The notes: generated by a model not told the origin, from the sequence alone. A stretch of DNA of 64,000 bases from Intestinirhabdus alba (GCF_009711095.1 NZ_WMJZ01000017.1:41838-105837); one strand, 5' to 3'. Shown: positions 21,648 to 29,936, counted from the stretch's first letter. Numbers and translations: made by a program.

Positions 21648-22627
21648 GATCTAACGTCCTCTTGTGATACCGCCTGCGGCTGGCGAATAACCTGTTGAAT
21701 AAAGTAGCGGGGGCGGGCGCGAACATCGTTATAGATGCGCCCGATATACTCCCCAAGCAGTCCCATTCCGACAAACTGAGCGCCAATGAACATAAACAGG
21801 ACGGCAAACAGCATAAACACCCCTTCCGCCGCCCATTGGGGGCCAAACGCCAGGCGCAGAACCACCAGCAGGAAAGCAAAGGCAAAGCCCAGCAGAGCGA
21901 TAGCGCTGCCGAACACGCTTAACAGGCGCAGCGGCGTGGTGGTCAGGCAGGTCACCAGGTCATACATCAGGTTAATCAGGCGCATAAAGCTGTATTTGGA
22001 GTCGCCATGTTCACGCCCGGCGTGGCTTACCGGAATTTCCACCGCCCGGCGGGCGAAGGTATTCGCCAGGATTGGAATAAAAGTGCTGCGCTCGTGGCAG
22101 TTAAGCATGGCGTCGACAATATGACGGCGATAGGCGCGCAGCATACAGCCGTAGTCGCCCATCGCTTTGCCGGTCGTGCGCTGAATCAGGTGGTTAATGA
22201 CCTTTGAAGCGCTTTTACGAAGGAGGCTGTCCCGGCGATGCTGGCGCACGGTGCCGACCACGTCATAACCTTCATCGGCCTTCTCAACCAGCCGCGGGAT
22301 CTCTTCCGGTGGGTTCTGCAGATCGGCGTCGAGGGTGATGACCAGATCGCCGGTCGCGTGGCTGAAGCCCGCCATGATCGCCGAATGCTGGCCGTAGTTC
22401 CGGTTCAACAGCACCGCCACCACGCGGCTGCCTTCGGCCTGGGCGGCGTCGGTAATCATTTGCGCGGAGCGATCGCTGCTGCCGTCGTCAATCAGCAGGA
22501 TTTCATACTGACGCCCCAGCGTCGCACAGGCGGCCTCCGTGCGGCAAATCAGCGCCGGCAGGCTATCCTGTTCGTTGTAAACGGGAACAACGACCGAGAC
22601 TTTCTTCACGGGAGAATAATTCAACAT
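21644..22627 (-). CDS. arnC: Undecaprenyl-phosphate 4-deoxy-4-formamido-L-arabinose transferase ArnC
   Basis: ArnC is a GT2 glycosyltransferase that loads L-Ara4FN onto undecaprenyl phosphate at the inner membrane. The 327-residue protein shows [27 protein letters not shown] and [16 protein letters not shown] (metal-binding acidic motif). Two C-terminal transmembrane helices lie near residues 235-290. It begins 6 bp after arnB and overlaps arnA by 4 bp. Confidence 0.95.
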   Translation of the reverse strand: MLNYSPVKKVSVVVPVYNEQDSLPALICRTEAACATLGRQYEILLIDDGSSDRSAQMITDAAQAEGSRVVAVLLNRNYGQHSAIMAGFSHATGDLVITLDADLQNPPEEIPRLVEKADEGYDVVGTVRQHRRDSLLRKSASKVINHLIQRTTGKAMGDYGCMLRAYRRHIVDAMLNCHERSTFIPILANTFARRAVEIPVSHAGREHGDSKYSFMRLINLMYDLVTCLTTTPLRLLSVFGSAIALLGFAFAFLLVVLRLAFGPQWAAEGVFMLFAVLFMFIGAQFVGMGLLGEYIGRIYNDVRARPRYFIQQVIRQPQAVSQEDVRS

Positions 22628-22633
22628 AGTAAT

Positions 22634-23773
22634 TTAACGTCCTGACAGATGGCGCAGCGCGCCTATAACCCGGCTGACGTCGTCATCGGTCATATCCGGA
22701 AACAGCGGGAGGGAGCAGAGACGTGCGCTATTCCATTCCGTATTCGGTAGGGAAAGGGACGGGAAGCGCTCGCGATAATATTTTTGCGTGTGCACCGCGC
22801 GGAAGTGCAGGCCGGTGCCGATGCCCAGCGCTTTGAGTCTGGCCATCAGAGCATCGCGGCTGAATCCGCAGGCGGCTTCATCGACGCGAATAATAAACAG
22901 ATGCCAGGCGTGCCGGTGCGCCCATCCGGGCGCGGTCAGCGGCATAAACGGCGTATCCTCCAGCGCGTTCAGGTAGCGCCGGGCGATTTCGCCCCGCCGC
23001 CGGTTGGCGGCGGGCAGCTTCTCCAGTTGAACCAGCGCCAGGGCGGCGTTGATATCCGCAAGATTGTATTTAAACCCGGGCGAAATAACCTCCGCCTGCG
23101 GGGCGCGGCTCTGGGTCTGCCGATCCCAGGAATCAACGCCGAGGCCGTGAAACCGAAGGCTGCGGATACGCGCGGCCAGCTCGTCGTCGTCGGTGACGAT
23201 TAGCCCCCCTTCCGCACAGGTAATATTTTTAATCGCATGGAACGAAAAGATCGCCGTACCGCATCCGCCGACGTGGTGCCCCTGATACTCCGTTCCCACC
23301 GCGTGGGCGGCATCCTCAATCACCGGAATACCGTAACGCCCGGCGACCTCGCGGATTGCGGCGATATCCGCCGGTGCCCCCGCGTAATGGACGGGAATAA
23401 TGGCCCGGGTGCGCGGAGTAATGGCGGCGGCGACCGTATCCGCCGCAATCATCAGATTATTTTTATCAACGTCGATCATCACCGGCGTCGCGCCCAGCAG
23501 GCAGATCATATTCAGCGTCGACACCCAGGTTTGCGACGGCGTAATGACTTCATCACCAGGTCCAATGCCCAGCGCCGCCAGCGTAATATGCATTCCGCCG
23601 GTCGCAGAGCTGACCGCGATGGCGTGACGGTTGCCGGTGAGTTTGCAAAACGCCCCTTCAAGCGCCTGGTTTTTCGGGCCGGTGGTGATCCACCCCGATT
23701 GCAAAACGTCGCGCAGCGCCGCCAGCTCAGCTTCGCCCATTGACGGACGCGAAAACGGCAAAAAATCGCTCAT
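22634..23773 (-). CDS. arnB: UDP-4-amino-4-deoxy-L-arabinose aminotransferase ArnB
   Basis: ArnB is the PLP-dependent aminotransferase that makes UDP-L-Ara4N from the UDP-4-keto-pentose using glutamate. The 379-residue protein belongs to the DegT/DnrJ/EryC1 family. The PLP lysine is in [16 protein letters not shown], and [12 protein letters not shown] contributes the PLP-ring aspartate. It is the first gene of the seven-gene arn operon; a PhoP-box-like repeat lies about 105 bp upstream. Confidence 0.95.
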   Translation of the reverse strand: MSDFLPFSRPSMGEAELAALRDVLQSGWITTGPKNQALEGAFCKLTGNRHAIAVSSATGGMHITLAALGIGPGDEVITPSQTWVSTLNMICLLGATPVMIDVDKNNLMIAADTVAAAITPRTRAIIPVHYAGAPADIAAIREVAGRYGIPVIEDAAHAVGTEYQGHHVGGCGTAIFSFHAIKNITCAEGGLIVTDDDELAARIRSLRFHGLGVDSWDRQTQSRAPQAEVISPGFKYNLADINAALALVQLEKLPAANRRRGEIARRYLNALEDTPFMPLTAPGWAHRHAWHLFIIRVDEAACGFSRDALMARLKALGIGTGLHFRAVHTQKYYRERFPSLSLPNTEWNSARLCSLPLFPDMTDDDVSRVIGALRHLSGR

Positions 23774-23875
23774 GATTTTCCTGTTCTGTTAATAAGCCAG
23801 AGGAAGGTCAGGCTCGCTCTCCCCGTATCCGACACGATGAGGCGGCACCGGCGAAATATCCTGCGCCTGCGGAGT

Positions 23876-23892
23876 TAAACAAAATGAAAACA
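23876..23892 (-). promoter_or_regulatory. PhoP-box-like direct repeat upstream of arnB
   Basis: On the minus strand the sequence reads TGTTTT-CATTT-TGTTTA. This is one mismatch from the PhoP consensus of two (T/G)GTTTA half-sites separated by 5 bp, and it faces arnB. A possible -10 (GATATT, 23855-23860) follows. Relatives do place arn under PhoP and/or PmrA; I found no convincing PmrA box. Confidence 0.45.
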
Positions 23893-23980
23893 AAGTTCAT
23901 TCACGCCAGCGCTATTTAAACTGAATAAAATGCCCCGCTTTGGCTGCCGGCTTGTTTATCTGTTTGCTGGGGGTGGATGA

Positions 23981-24051
23981 CGTTTTGCACAGCCAGGGCG
24001 CAGCCCACAAAGAAGGGAGGCCCTGAGGCTGAATTAGGCGGCAGGCGGGCG
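23981..24051. repeat. Remnant core of the MITE-like element
   Basis: The stretch from CGTTTTGCACAGCC through GGCTGAATTAGGCGGCAGGCG aligns with the internal core of copy B, but both terminal inverted repeats are missing. The rest of 24052-24392 shows no gene or clear motif. Confidence 0.5.
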
Positions 24052-24392
24052 GGAGCGTATTTATTATCTTAACGTCTTGATTTACGCTCTTTTAGCTCAC
24101 GGTGTATTGGCCCGTCGTAAAAACGGTTATGTCAGAAAGAGCCTCAACGCCGTGCAATCGCCATCGCATCCCCTGGCGGGTGAAAGTGTATAAGAGTACG
24201 CCATCAGACGAACCAGAACGCAAAATCATTTGCCGGGCTGCGCCAGGGATGGATTAGCCGCACTTCATGAACCAAAATACTGCAATATAAAGTACAAGAG
24301 AGATTATTATATTAGCCCGTTTCTGGTTTAAGTAGATTTACTGCTTTTTGGTATGGGGATATTAGCCTGAAGTTACATCTCAATTTGCAGCG

Positions 24393-24526
24393 TATTACCC
24401 GTCATACTTCAGGTTGTCTGCGCGCTGACTTTATTCGGCCCGGAGGGCCTCACTCCTTCGGGGCCTGCTCTGGGCTGTTCAAAACGCGCTGCGCTTTGTT
24501 CTGTAACTCAGATTATTTAGGCTATA
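24393..24526. repeat. MITE-like element, copy D (134 bp, inverted orientation)
   Basis: The ends are TATTACCCGTCATACTTCAG on the left and TTATTTAGGCTATA on the right, so this copy is inverted relative to A, B, C and E. The internal AAAACGC/GCG hairpin and CTCCTTCGGGG-type hairpin are still recognisable. Confidence 0.8.
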
Positions 24527-24527
24527 T

Positions 24528-24713
24528 AAAAAAGACTGCCCCGGGCAGCCTCAGGTTGATGACAAAGAGGGAAAAACGTGGTTTTTCCCTCTTTGTGATT
24601 AGCAGCCGAAAATCAATGAATTGATTTTCCTTGTTTATTTTTGTGGTGATTATGGCCGAACGAGTTCGGCCTGGGTTTGTTATCAGTCTCAGGGCTGCCC
24701 CAGGCAGCCTTTT
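24528..24713. repeat. Five-hairpin array with imperfect inverted ends
   Basis: Five stems follow each other. CTGCC/GGCAG is at 24536-24548. A perfect 16-bp stem is at 24562-24577 with 24581-24596. A perfect 10-bp stem is at 24608-24617 with 24620-24629. A perfect 8-bp stem GGCCGAAC/GTTCGGCC is at 24654-24671. A 7-bp stem GGCTGCC/GGCAGCC is at 24693-24709. The first and last hairpins, with about 15 bp of flank, are inverted relatives of each other. Minus-strand T6 follows the first and plus-strand T4 follows the last, so the array is terminator-like in both directions. Confidence 0.7.
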
Positions 24714-24734
24714 CGTTAATGAGAAGTTTCGCGC

Positions 24735-24983
24735 TTAGCTTCTGATTTTTCTGTAGATAAACAGCACGACGATGGCACCGATTATCGCCACGACAAAGCT
24801 GCCAAAGTTGAAGCCGTCAACTTTGCCAAAGCCGAAGAGCGTACTAATCCAGCCACCGACTACGGCACCGATGATCCCCAGAACGATGGTCATGAAGAAC
24901 CCGCCGCCGTCCCTGCCAGGCATGATCCACTTCGCCAGAATGCCCGCGATAAGACCAAAGATAATCCATGAAAGAATGCCCAT
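24735..24983 (-). CDS. yeaQ: GlsB/YeaQ/YmgE family membrane protein YeaQ
   Basis: This 82-residue protein has three hydrophobic, glycine-rich segments (residues 3-20, 30-50 and 58-78) and begins MGILSWIIFGLIAGILAKWI. It is nearly identical to E. coli YeaQ. The family is called transglycosylase-associated by homology, but its role is not established; members are typically stress-induced. It is divergent from the IsrE RNA gene, and a CRP-like site lies between them. Confidence 0.92.
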   Translation of the reverse strand: MGILSWIIFGLIAGILAKWIMPGRDGGGFFMTIVLGIIGAVVGGWISTLFGFGKVDGFNFGSFVVAIIGAIVVLFIYRKIRS

Positions 24984-25058
24984 TTTTTCCTCACTTAGGT
25001 TTTTACGTTAGCGGTTTATTCACCGTTAGAAAGCATAGCACACGATCGGCAGGATGAA

Positions 25059-25080
25059 ATATGTGAAGTAAATCACTTTA
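25059..25080 (-). promoter_or_regulatory. CRP-like site between yeaQ and isrE
   Basis: TGTGA-AGTAAA-TCACT matches the CRP palindrome TGTGA-N6-TCACA at 9 of 10 core bases. On the minus strand it sits about 44 bp before a likely yeaQ start. That start has an extended -10, TGCTATGCT, with the hexamer at 25032-25037. The spacing suits class II activation. Motif evidence only. Confidence 0.4.
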
Positions 25081-25125
25081 TTTTAGCCTGCACTTTCTCC
25101 CACAAAAGATGGGGTTGCAAGTTAA

Positions 25126-25144
25126 AATGATAAAGATTATCTTT
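25126..25144 (+). promoter_or_regulatory. Fur box and promoter of isrE
   Basis: AATGATAAAGATTATCTTT contains the inverted GATAA/TTATC halves of a Fur box. It overlaps a sigma-70 promoter: TTGCAA at 25115-25120, a 17-bp spacer, then TATCTT at 25138-25143. Transcription would start near 25150. Confidence 0.7.
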
Positions 25145-25150
25145 CTCAAT

Positions 25151-25243
25151 ACTGAATAGTTGAGTGACCTGCTCGGGTATTCAGCACGACATTGCTCACA
25201 TTGCTTCCAGTATTTTTGCCCGCCTCCGTGCGGGCTTTTTTTT
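25151..25243 (+). ncRNA. isrE: Iron-responsive small RNA RyhB-2 / IsrE type
   Basis: The central block CACGACATTGCTCACATTGC followed by TTCCAGTAT (25185-25213) is the conserved base-pairing core of RyhB. The predicted RNA of about 93 nt has a 5' stem CTGAATA/TATTCAG (25152-25184), the single-stranded core, and a terminator stem GCCCGC/GCGGGC with eight T residues (25218-25243). A Fur box overlaps the promoter. RyhB RNAs are made in iron starvation and, with Hfq, silence mRNAs of iron-using proteins. The position next to yeaQ matches the second RyhB copy of Salmonella (IsrE/RfrB), not the ryhB locus near yhhY, so I call it the RyhB-2 type. Confidence 0.88.
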
Positions 25244-25439
25244 GTCATCGACTCGTCATTTCTGTCGAACGGACTGTCATTCGGCTTCCGGCCCGCGCAC
25301 CATCTCCGGCTACACCTGCCTTTAGAGTCTGGCATGAGCTATGCATAGACCTACGATCACCATGACATGAGGCCCGCGACGCCGAACCGCTGGCTTCGTC
25401 TGTTTAGCGCTGTTTCACCTTTTAACAGGTCTGTTATTG

Positions 25440-27587
25440 ATGAAAAAAATGACCACTGTGTGTCCCTACTGCGGGGTTGGGTGCAGACTCAGGCTTATTG
25501 TTGAAAATAATAAAATTATCCGCGCCGAGGGTGCCGGGGGCGTGACGGATCAAAATCAGCGGTGCCTGAAGGGCTACTACGGCCGGAATTTCCTTAACAA
25601 TACGCGCCTTTTAACTCCGCGTCTGACCCGCCCGATGATCCGCTATGAAAAAAGCGGTAAGTTTGTTCCCGTCAGCTGGGACGAGGCCATTCGCTATACC
25701 GCCTCGCGCCTGCTGGAGATCAAAAACGCCCACGGACCGCGCGCCATTATGACTACCGGCTCCTCCCGCGGAGCCGGCAATGAAGCCAATTACGTTATGC
25801 AGAAGTTTGCCCGCGGGGTGCTCAACACCAATAACGTTGACTGCTGCGCCCGCGTTTGCTGCGGCCCCTCCGTCGCCGGGCTGCAGGAGACGCTCGGCAA
25901 CGGCGCGATGAGCAATTCCATCAGCGATATCGAAAACTCCCGCTGTCTGCTTATCTTTGGCTATAACTGCGCGGATGCCCACCCCATCGTGGCACGCCGG
26001 GTGCTCAAGGCGCGGCAGAACGGTGCCAAAATTATCGTCTGCGATCCGCGGCGGATCGAAACCGCGCGCATCGCCGATCGGCATCTGCAGCTCAACAACG
26101 GCTGCAATATGGCGTTGGTTAACGCCTTTGGCCATGTGCTGATCGACGAACAGCTCTACGATCGCGAATATGTGGAAAAACACACGGAAGGGCTGGAAGC
26201 TTACTGGCAGATCGTGAAGGATTACTCCCCCGAGGCCGTTGAGCACCTTACCGGCGTTCCTGCCCGGCAGGTTCGCCAGGCGATGCGCACCTTTGCCGCC
26301 GCGCCGTCGGCAACCGTTATGTGGGGCATGGGCGTCACCCAGTTCGCCCAGTCCGTCGACGTGGTGCGCGGCCTGTCGAGCCTGGCGCTGCTCACCGGCA
26401 ACCTGGGGCGTCCGAACGTGGGCGTCGGCCAGGTACACGGACAGAACAACGTGCAGGGAGCATACGATATGGGGGTTCTGCCCAACCTGTTCCCCGGCTA
26501 TCAGGAGGTTACCGACCCGGCGGTACGGAAGAAATTTGCCCGCGCCTGGGGGATCGACCCCAGCCTGATGGATGACAAGGTCGGAGCGCGCATTACCGAG
26601 ATCCCGCACCTGGCGATGGCGGGTAAAATCAAGGCCTGCTACATCATGGGAGAAGATCCGCTGCAGACTGAAGCCGATCTCGGCCTGGTACGCCAGGGCT
26701 TCGGGGCGCTGGATTTTGTGGTGGTGCAGGATATCTTCATGACCAGGACGGCGGAAATGGCCGACGTGCTGCTACCGGTGACCTCGTGGGGCGAACACGA
26801 CGGCGTTTTCACCTGCGCCGACCGCGGCTTTCAGCGCTTTGAGAAGGCTCTTGAGCCTGCCGGCGACGTCAAGCGCGACTGGGAGATTATCAGCCTGCTC
26901 GCCACGGCGATGGGCTACCCGATGCGCTACGCTAACAGTCAGCAGATCTGGGACGAAATGCGCGAGCTGTGCCCGCTGTTCTACGGCGTCACCTACGAAA
27001 AGATGGGCGATATGGGGCACATCCAATGGCCCTGCCCGAATCTCGATCACCCCGGTACGCCCTGGCTCTACGCCGACAGCCGTTTTGATACCCCCAGCGG
27101 CAGAGGCAGGCTGTTCGCCGCGCCGTGGCGGGCACCTGCTGAATCCCCCGATGAGCACTTTCCGCTGGTGCTCTGCACCGTACGCGAGGTCGGACACGAC
27201 TCCTGCCGCTCGATGACCGGCAACTGCGCGGTGCTGCAGGCGCTGGCAGATGAGCCGGGCTACGTGCAGATCAACAGCGAAGATGCCGGCACGTTAGGTA
27301 TCCGCCATCACGATCTGGTCTGGGTCAGCTCGCGCCGCGGCAAGGTGATCAGCCGGGCCGATGTCTCTGATTGCATTAATCGCGGCACGGTATATATGAC
27401 CTGGCAGTGGTGGGTAGGGGCGTGCAATGAGCTGACGCAGAATAACCTTGATCCCATCTCAAAAACTCCGGAAACCAAGTATTGCGCCGTGAAGGTCGAG
27501 CAGATTGCCGATCGGACATGGGCGGAACGATACGCGGCACAGGCGTACAGAGAGATGAAAACCCGCCTATGTGAGGCGATTGCCTGA
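25440..27587 (+). CDS. Formate-dehydrogenase-H-like molybdopterin oxidoreductase with altered active site
   Basis: The 715-residue protein (start ATG 25440; the in-frame TTG at 25437 is less likely) is collinear with E. coli FdhF, also 715 residues. The [4Fe-4S] ligands Cys8, Cys11, Cys15 and Cys42 and the relay Lys44 are present, as are the molybdopterin-binding stretches (GSSRGAGNEANYVMQKFAR, CDPRRIETARIAD, GQNNVQGAYDMG). The FdhF catalytic trio is changed. Sec140 is Cys (TGC 25857-25859), His141 is Cys (TGC 25860-25862) and Arg333 is His (CAC 26436-26438). Plain Cys-type formate dehydrogenases keep His and Arg, so formate may not be the substrate. No hydrogenase or partner subunit is adjacent. 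IsrE lies 197 bp upstream on the same strand. Confidence 0.85.
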   Translation: MKKMTTVCPYCGVGCRLRLIVENNKIIRAEGAGGVTDQNQRCLKGYYGRNFLNNTRLLTPRLTRPMIRYEKSGKFVPVSWDEAIRYTASRLLEIKNAHGPRAIMTTGSSRGAGNEANYVMQKFARGVLNTNNVDCCARVCCGPSVAGLQETLGNGAMSNSISDIENSRCLLIFGYNCADAHPIVARRVLKARQNGAKIIVCDPRRIETARIADRHLQLNNGCNMALVNAFGHVLIDEQLYDREYVEKHTEGLEAYWQIVKDYSPEAVEHLTGVPARQVRQAMRTFAAAPSATVMWGMGVTQFAQSVDVVRGLSSLALLTGNLGRPNVGVGQVHGQNNVQGAYDMGVLPNLFPGYQEVTDPAVRKKFARAWGIDPSLMDDKVGARITEIPHLAMAGKIKACYIMGEDPLQTEADLGLVRQGFGALDFVVVQDIFMTRTAEMADVLLPVTSWGEHDGVFTCADRGFQRFEKALEPAGDVKRDWEIISLLATAMGYPMRYANSQQIWDEMRELCPLFYGVTYEKMGDMGHIQWPCPNLDHPGTPWLYADSRFDTPSGRGRLFAAPWRAPAESPDEHFPLVLCTVREVGHDSCRSMTGNCAVLQALADEPGYVQINSEDAGTLGIRHHDLVWVSSRRGKVISRADVSDCINRGTVYMTWQWWVGACNELTQNNLDPISKTPETKYCAVKVEQIADRTWAERYAAQAYREMKTRLCEAIA

Positions 27588-27592
27588 ATCTT

Positions 27593-27627
27593 ACTGCCTG
27601 AGTTCGTCGCCGGACTCAGGCAGTTTT
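27593..27627 (+). terminator. Terminator of the formate-dehydrogenase-like gene
   Basis: A perfect 11-bp stem ACTGCCTGAGT/ACTCAGGCAGT with a 10-nt loop is followed by TTTT, six bases after the stop codon. Confidence 0.85.
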
Positions 27628-27631
27628 CCGC

Positions 27632-28288
27632 CTACTTCAGCCCCGCGTGCAGCGGTTCGTAAGGCAGAGAAGCGGCCCGCTCTCCTCTCCTCTCCTGGCG
27701 CATAAATCCGAGCGCGATCAGAAACAGCCCCACCATAAACGGCAGTTCGTACAGTTCCTCAATCAGATCGACATACTGCCTGCTGTGCAGAAACAGCGGT
27801 GCCAGCAGCCGGTGGTGCTCCACCGTATCAGAAATCAGAAACGCCCCGGCGGTTACCGCAAAAAGCCATACCGGCAGCGGTGCCTCGCGCAGCCGGCGCA
27901 CAATCTCCCGACGTAGCGCCTTTGAGAACAGCAGCGGCAGCAGCAGCGCGGCAATCAGCGCCACCGAGACGATGCGGAACAGCAGTCGGGGCTGCTCCGG
28001 AAAATAGACGCGCCCCCAGCTGGTGCTTCTGCCCAGCAGGACCACCCACCAGACCACCGCCCACAGCCAGAACTGCTTCGCGCCTTCGGGGCGGGAAAGC
28101 GGCCGGATATAGCAGGCGGTAAACAGCGCGCCAAACAGCAGCCACAGAGCCTGTCCATTTTCGATCCACGCCACCACGGCACCGTCGGCCAGCGGCATAT
28201 GCCAGTCTGCCGTAAAGGGAAAAAGGATGGCGAACAGAACAAGAACGGGCGTTGCCGGGGTTAACCTAGTATCAAATTTCATAATCAT
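27632..28288 (-). CDS. Uncharacterised polytopic membrane protein
   Basis: I do not recognise this 218-residue protein. It has about six hydrophobic segments, near residues 12-28, 45-62, 72-90, 102-122, 140-158 and 182-200. Conserved-looking polar spots between them include WGRVYFPEQPR, SDTVEHHRLLAP and DLIEELYELPFM; the His and acidic residues within or near membrane segments could suggest a redox or ligand role, but that is speculation. The start could be the Met two codons downstream. It converges on the formate-dehydrogenase-like gene, separated by one terminator. Confidence 0.7.
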   Translation of the reverse strand: MIMKFDTRLTPATPVLVLFAILFPFTADWHMPLADGAVVAWIENGQALWLLFGALFTACYIRPLSRPEGAKQFWLWAVVWWVVLLGRSTSWGRVYFPEQPRLLFRIVSVALIAALLLPLLFSKALRREIVRRLREAPLPVWLFAVTAGAFLISDTVEHHRLLAPLFLHSRQYVDLIEELYELPFMVGLFLIALGFMRQERRGERAASLPYEPLHAGLK

Positions 28289-28495
28289 TCAATTCAGTGA
28301 TATTTCTGTCACCCAATCATAATTTTTATGAATCCCTACCCCTTATCATTCAATGCGCTTATTTTAAGGTTTTCTTAAGATTTCTATTGCAAGGCGTGTC
28401 AGACGGAAGTACGACGGCGAAAAAAGAGAACCGCACGGCGCGCCGGGCGCGGTGCGGTCTGTTACGGCAGGCAGAGACGACGTTGGCGGCGGCGC

Positions 28496-28678
28496 TTACC
28501 AGCCGCACACGTCATGCTCGTTTTCGGTATCGTACGAGCGTACGGTGTTGACCAGATCTTTGATGACCTCAGCCGCCACTTCCGGCACCAGCAGGGCCAT
28601 TGGCGTTTCGGTTTCATAATCAACGGAAACGCCGTTGCTGTTATTGGTCACGGTAACGGTGTAGGTTGCTTTCCCCAT
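28496..28678 (-). CDS. yoaG: Small protein YoaG (DUF1869)
   Basis: The 60-residue protein (MGKATYTVTVTNNSNGVSVD at its start, ENEHDVCGW at its end) is almost identical to E. coli YoaG. Its function is unknown. It starts 3 bp after the yeaR stop with a good AAGGAG, so the two genes form the yeaR-yoaG operon, known in E. coli to respond to nitrate/nitrite and nitric oxide. Confidence 0.93.
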   Translation of the reverse strand: MGKATYTVTVTNNSNGVSVDYETETPMALLVPEVAAEVIKDLVNTVRSYDTENEHDVCGW

Positions 28679-28681
28679 CGT

Positions 28682-29044
28682 TTACTCCTTTCCGGTATGC
28701 ACGACTTTTCGCTGGCCCGCGCTTTCCATCAGCACTTCCGGAGCGACGAAAAAGTCGATATTAAAGTAAGTATCCTCGGTCATCACTTCGATGTTATGCC
28801 ACTTTTCGGGTGGAAAAACGCCAAACTGACCGGCCTCAATAACCATCACCTTTTCTGGCTCCGGGCTGTGCTCGTCCGCGTATCCGAGATATTTAACCGC
28901 CCCCTGCATCACCGACAGGCGGGGATAAACTCCGGGTCGGGTTCCTTTATCAAGGTGGCGTTTGAAGATTCCGGCGGGCGCGGTTTCTTTATTCCAGAAC
29001 GGCGTGGAGCGCGTGTGGATGTGATCTTGTGGAATCTGAAGCAT
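28682..29044 (-). CDS. yeaR: DUF1971 protein YeaR
   Basis: This 120-residue single cupin-like domain protein begins MLQIPQDHIHTRSTPFWNKE and contains GTRPGVYPRLSVMQGAVKYLGY and FPPEKWHNIE, the family-defining segments. Relatives of the DUF1971/TehB-like group are implicated in tellurite resistance, and E. coli yeaR is induced by nitric oxide via NsrR and by nitrate via NarL. An NsrR-like palindrome lies about 80 bp upstream. The ribosome site is AGAGGGAACAG. yeaR is the first gene of the yeaR-yoaG pair. Confidence 0.93.
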   Translation of the reverse strand: MLQIPQDHIHTRSTPFWNKETAPAGIFKRHLDKGTRPGVYPRLSVMQGAVKYLGYADEHSPEPEKVMVIEAGQFGVFPPEKWHNIEVMTEDTYFNIDFFVAPEVLMESAGQRKVVHTGKE

Positions 29045-29115
29045 TCTGTTCCCTCTTCCAGTCGGTATGTTGCGATCTCAGGTTAACCGCTGTTTCTGTA
29101 AGGCTACGCCTTTTA

Positions 29116-29137
29116 AATGATGTTTAAAATACACCTT
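29116..29137 (-). promoter_or_regulatory. NsrR-like operator upstream of yeaR
   Basis: The minus strand reads AAGGTGTATTTTAAACATCA plus two bases. This is an imperfect inverted repeat close to the NsrR consensus, two AAGATGTATTT-type half-sites head to head. It lies about 80 bp upstream of yeaR. The rest of 29045-29315 shows nothing else. Confidence 0.5.
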
Positions 29138-29315
29138 AAGAGGCAGGGTCATACCCGCGCGGAGACCGGTTATCCGGCGCACCGCGGACGCTTTATTCAG
29201 AGTAGTTTATTTCGCGGGCCTTCGTACTGCTCCGGGCACTCCGCTGCGGTGGGAGTCAACAAGGCGCGGGCGGGATCTTTCTCACCCACGTGCCGGAGGC
29301 AACGAATGCCCCCGC

Positions 29316-29936
29316 TCACCCCTCAGGAAAAAGGCCCGAATGACACACCGCCCGGAATTGATCCAGATTTTTTTTATCCGTCACCTTCAGCGCGGCCAGG
29401 ACATCGCAGGTAAAATCGATAAAACCGACGCCGCCGGCGGTGATCAGGTTATTATCCCGCACAGAAGGCGCATGCTTATATTTTGCCGCACCGGTATAGG
29501 CTGAACCGGCCTTATCCCTGAGGTAAGCCAGCCCATTGGACGTGTGGCTGACATTATTAAGAAAGCCGTTCGCCCCCAGAAACGCGGAGGCGTCACAAAT
29601 CGCGCCCACCACCCGCTCCCTGGCCAGAGCCTGCTGCACAATCGGCACCACCCGCCGGGCCTCATCTCCCCACCAGTTCATCCCTCCTACCAGGATCAGC
29701 GCGGCGTAATCGTCCGGCAGGGTATCGAAAGTATAATCCGGTAAGCAGCGAAAGCCACCGATAGAGACCACAGGTCCCGGATCCGGTGCCACCACCTTAA
29801 CCTCATAGCGCGGGGCCCAGATACCGAATCCCCGGCGTAATCCTGGTGCCAGTAATGCAAACTCCCAGTCGGCGTACTCCGTTATCACCACAAATAAAAC
29901 TTCGCCGCGTAGCGCCTCTTCACCCTCTGTGTGCAT
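29316..29936 (-). CDS. DJ-1/PfpI family (type 1 glutamine amidotransferase-like) protein
   Basis: I start at ATG 29936 (MHTEGEEALRGEVLFVVITE), which has AGGAGG seven bases upstream and gives 206 residues. The open frame extends 69 codons further up without family resemblance. The fold is that of the DJ-1/PfpI superfamily, with the nucleophile elbow AICDASAFLG (Cys) and an acidic residue near DWEFALLAP. Some members are deglycases, chaperones or proteases; the exact activity is not clear here. The gene stands alone between yeaR-yoaG and umuC, on the minus strand. Confidence 0.75.
   Translation of the reverse strand: MHTEGEEALRGEVLFVVITEYADWEFALLAPGLRRGFGIWAPRYEVKVVAPDPGPVVSIGGFRCLPDYTFDTLPDDYAALILVGGMNWWGDEARRVVPIVQQALARERVVGAICDASAFLGANGFLNNVSHTSNGLAYLRDKAGSAYTGAAKYKHAPSVRDNNLITAGGVGFIDFTCDVLAALKVTDKKNLDQFRAVCHSGLFPEG

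Noticed and set aside
24061..24085. CTTAAC...CTTGAT resembling a PmrA box upstream of arnB
   Set aside because: The half-sites are only 2 bp apart instead of 5, and the orientation is wrong for arnB.
25078..25335. 85-codon frame on the minus strand across the isrE gene
   Set aside because: It is antisense to the Fur box, small RNA and its terminator, with an improbable composition.
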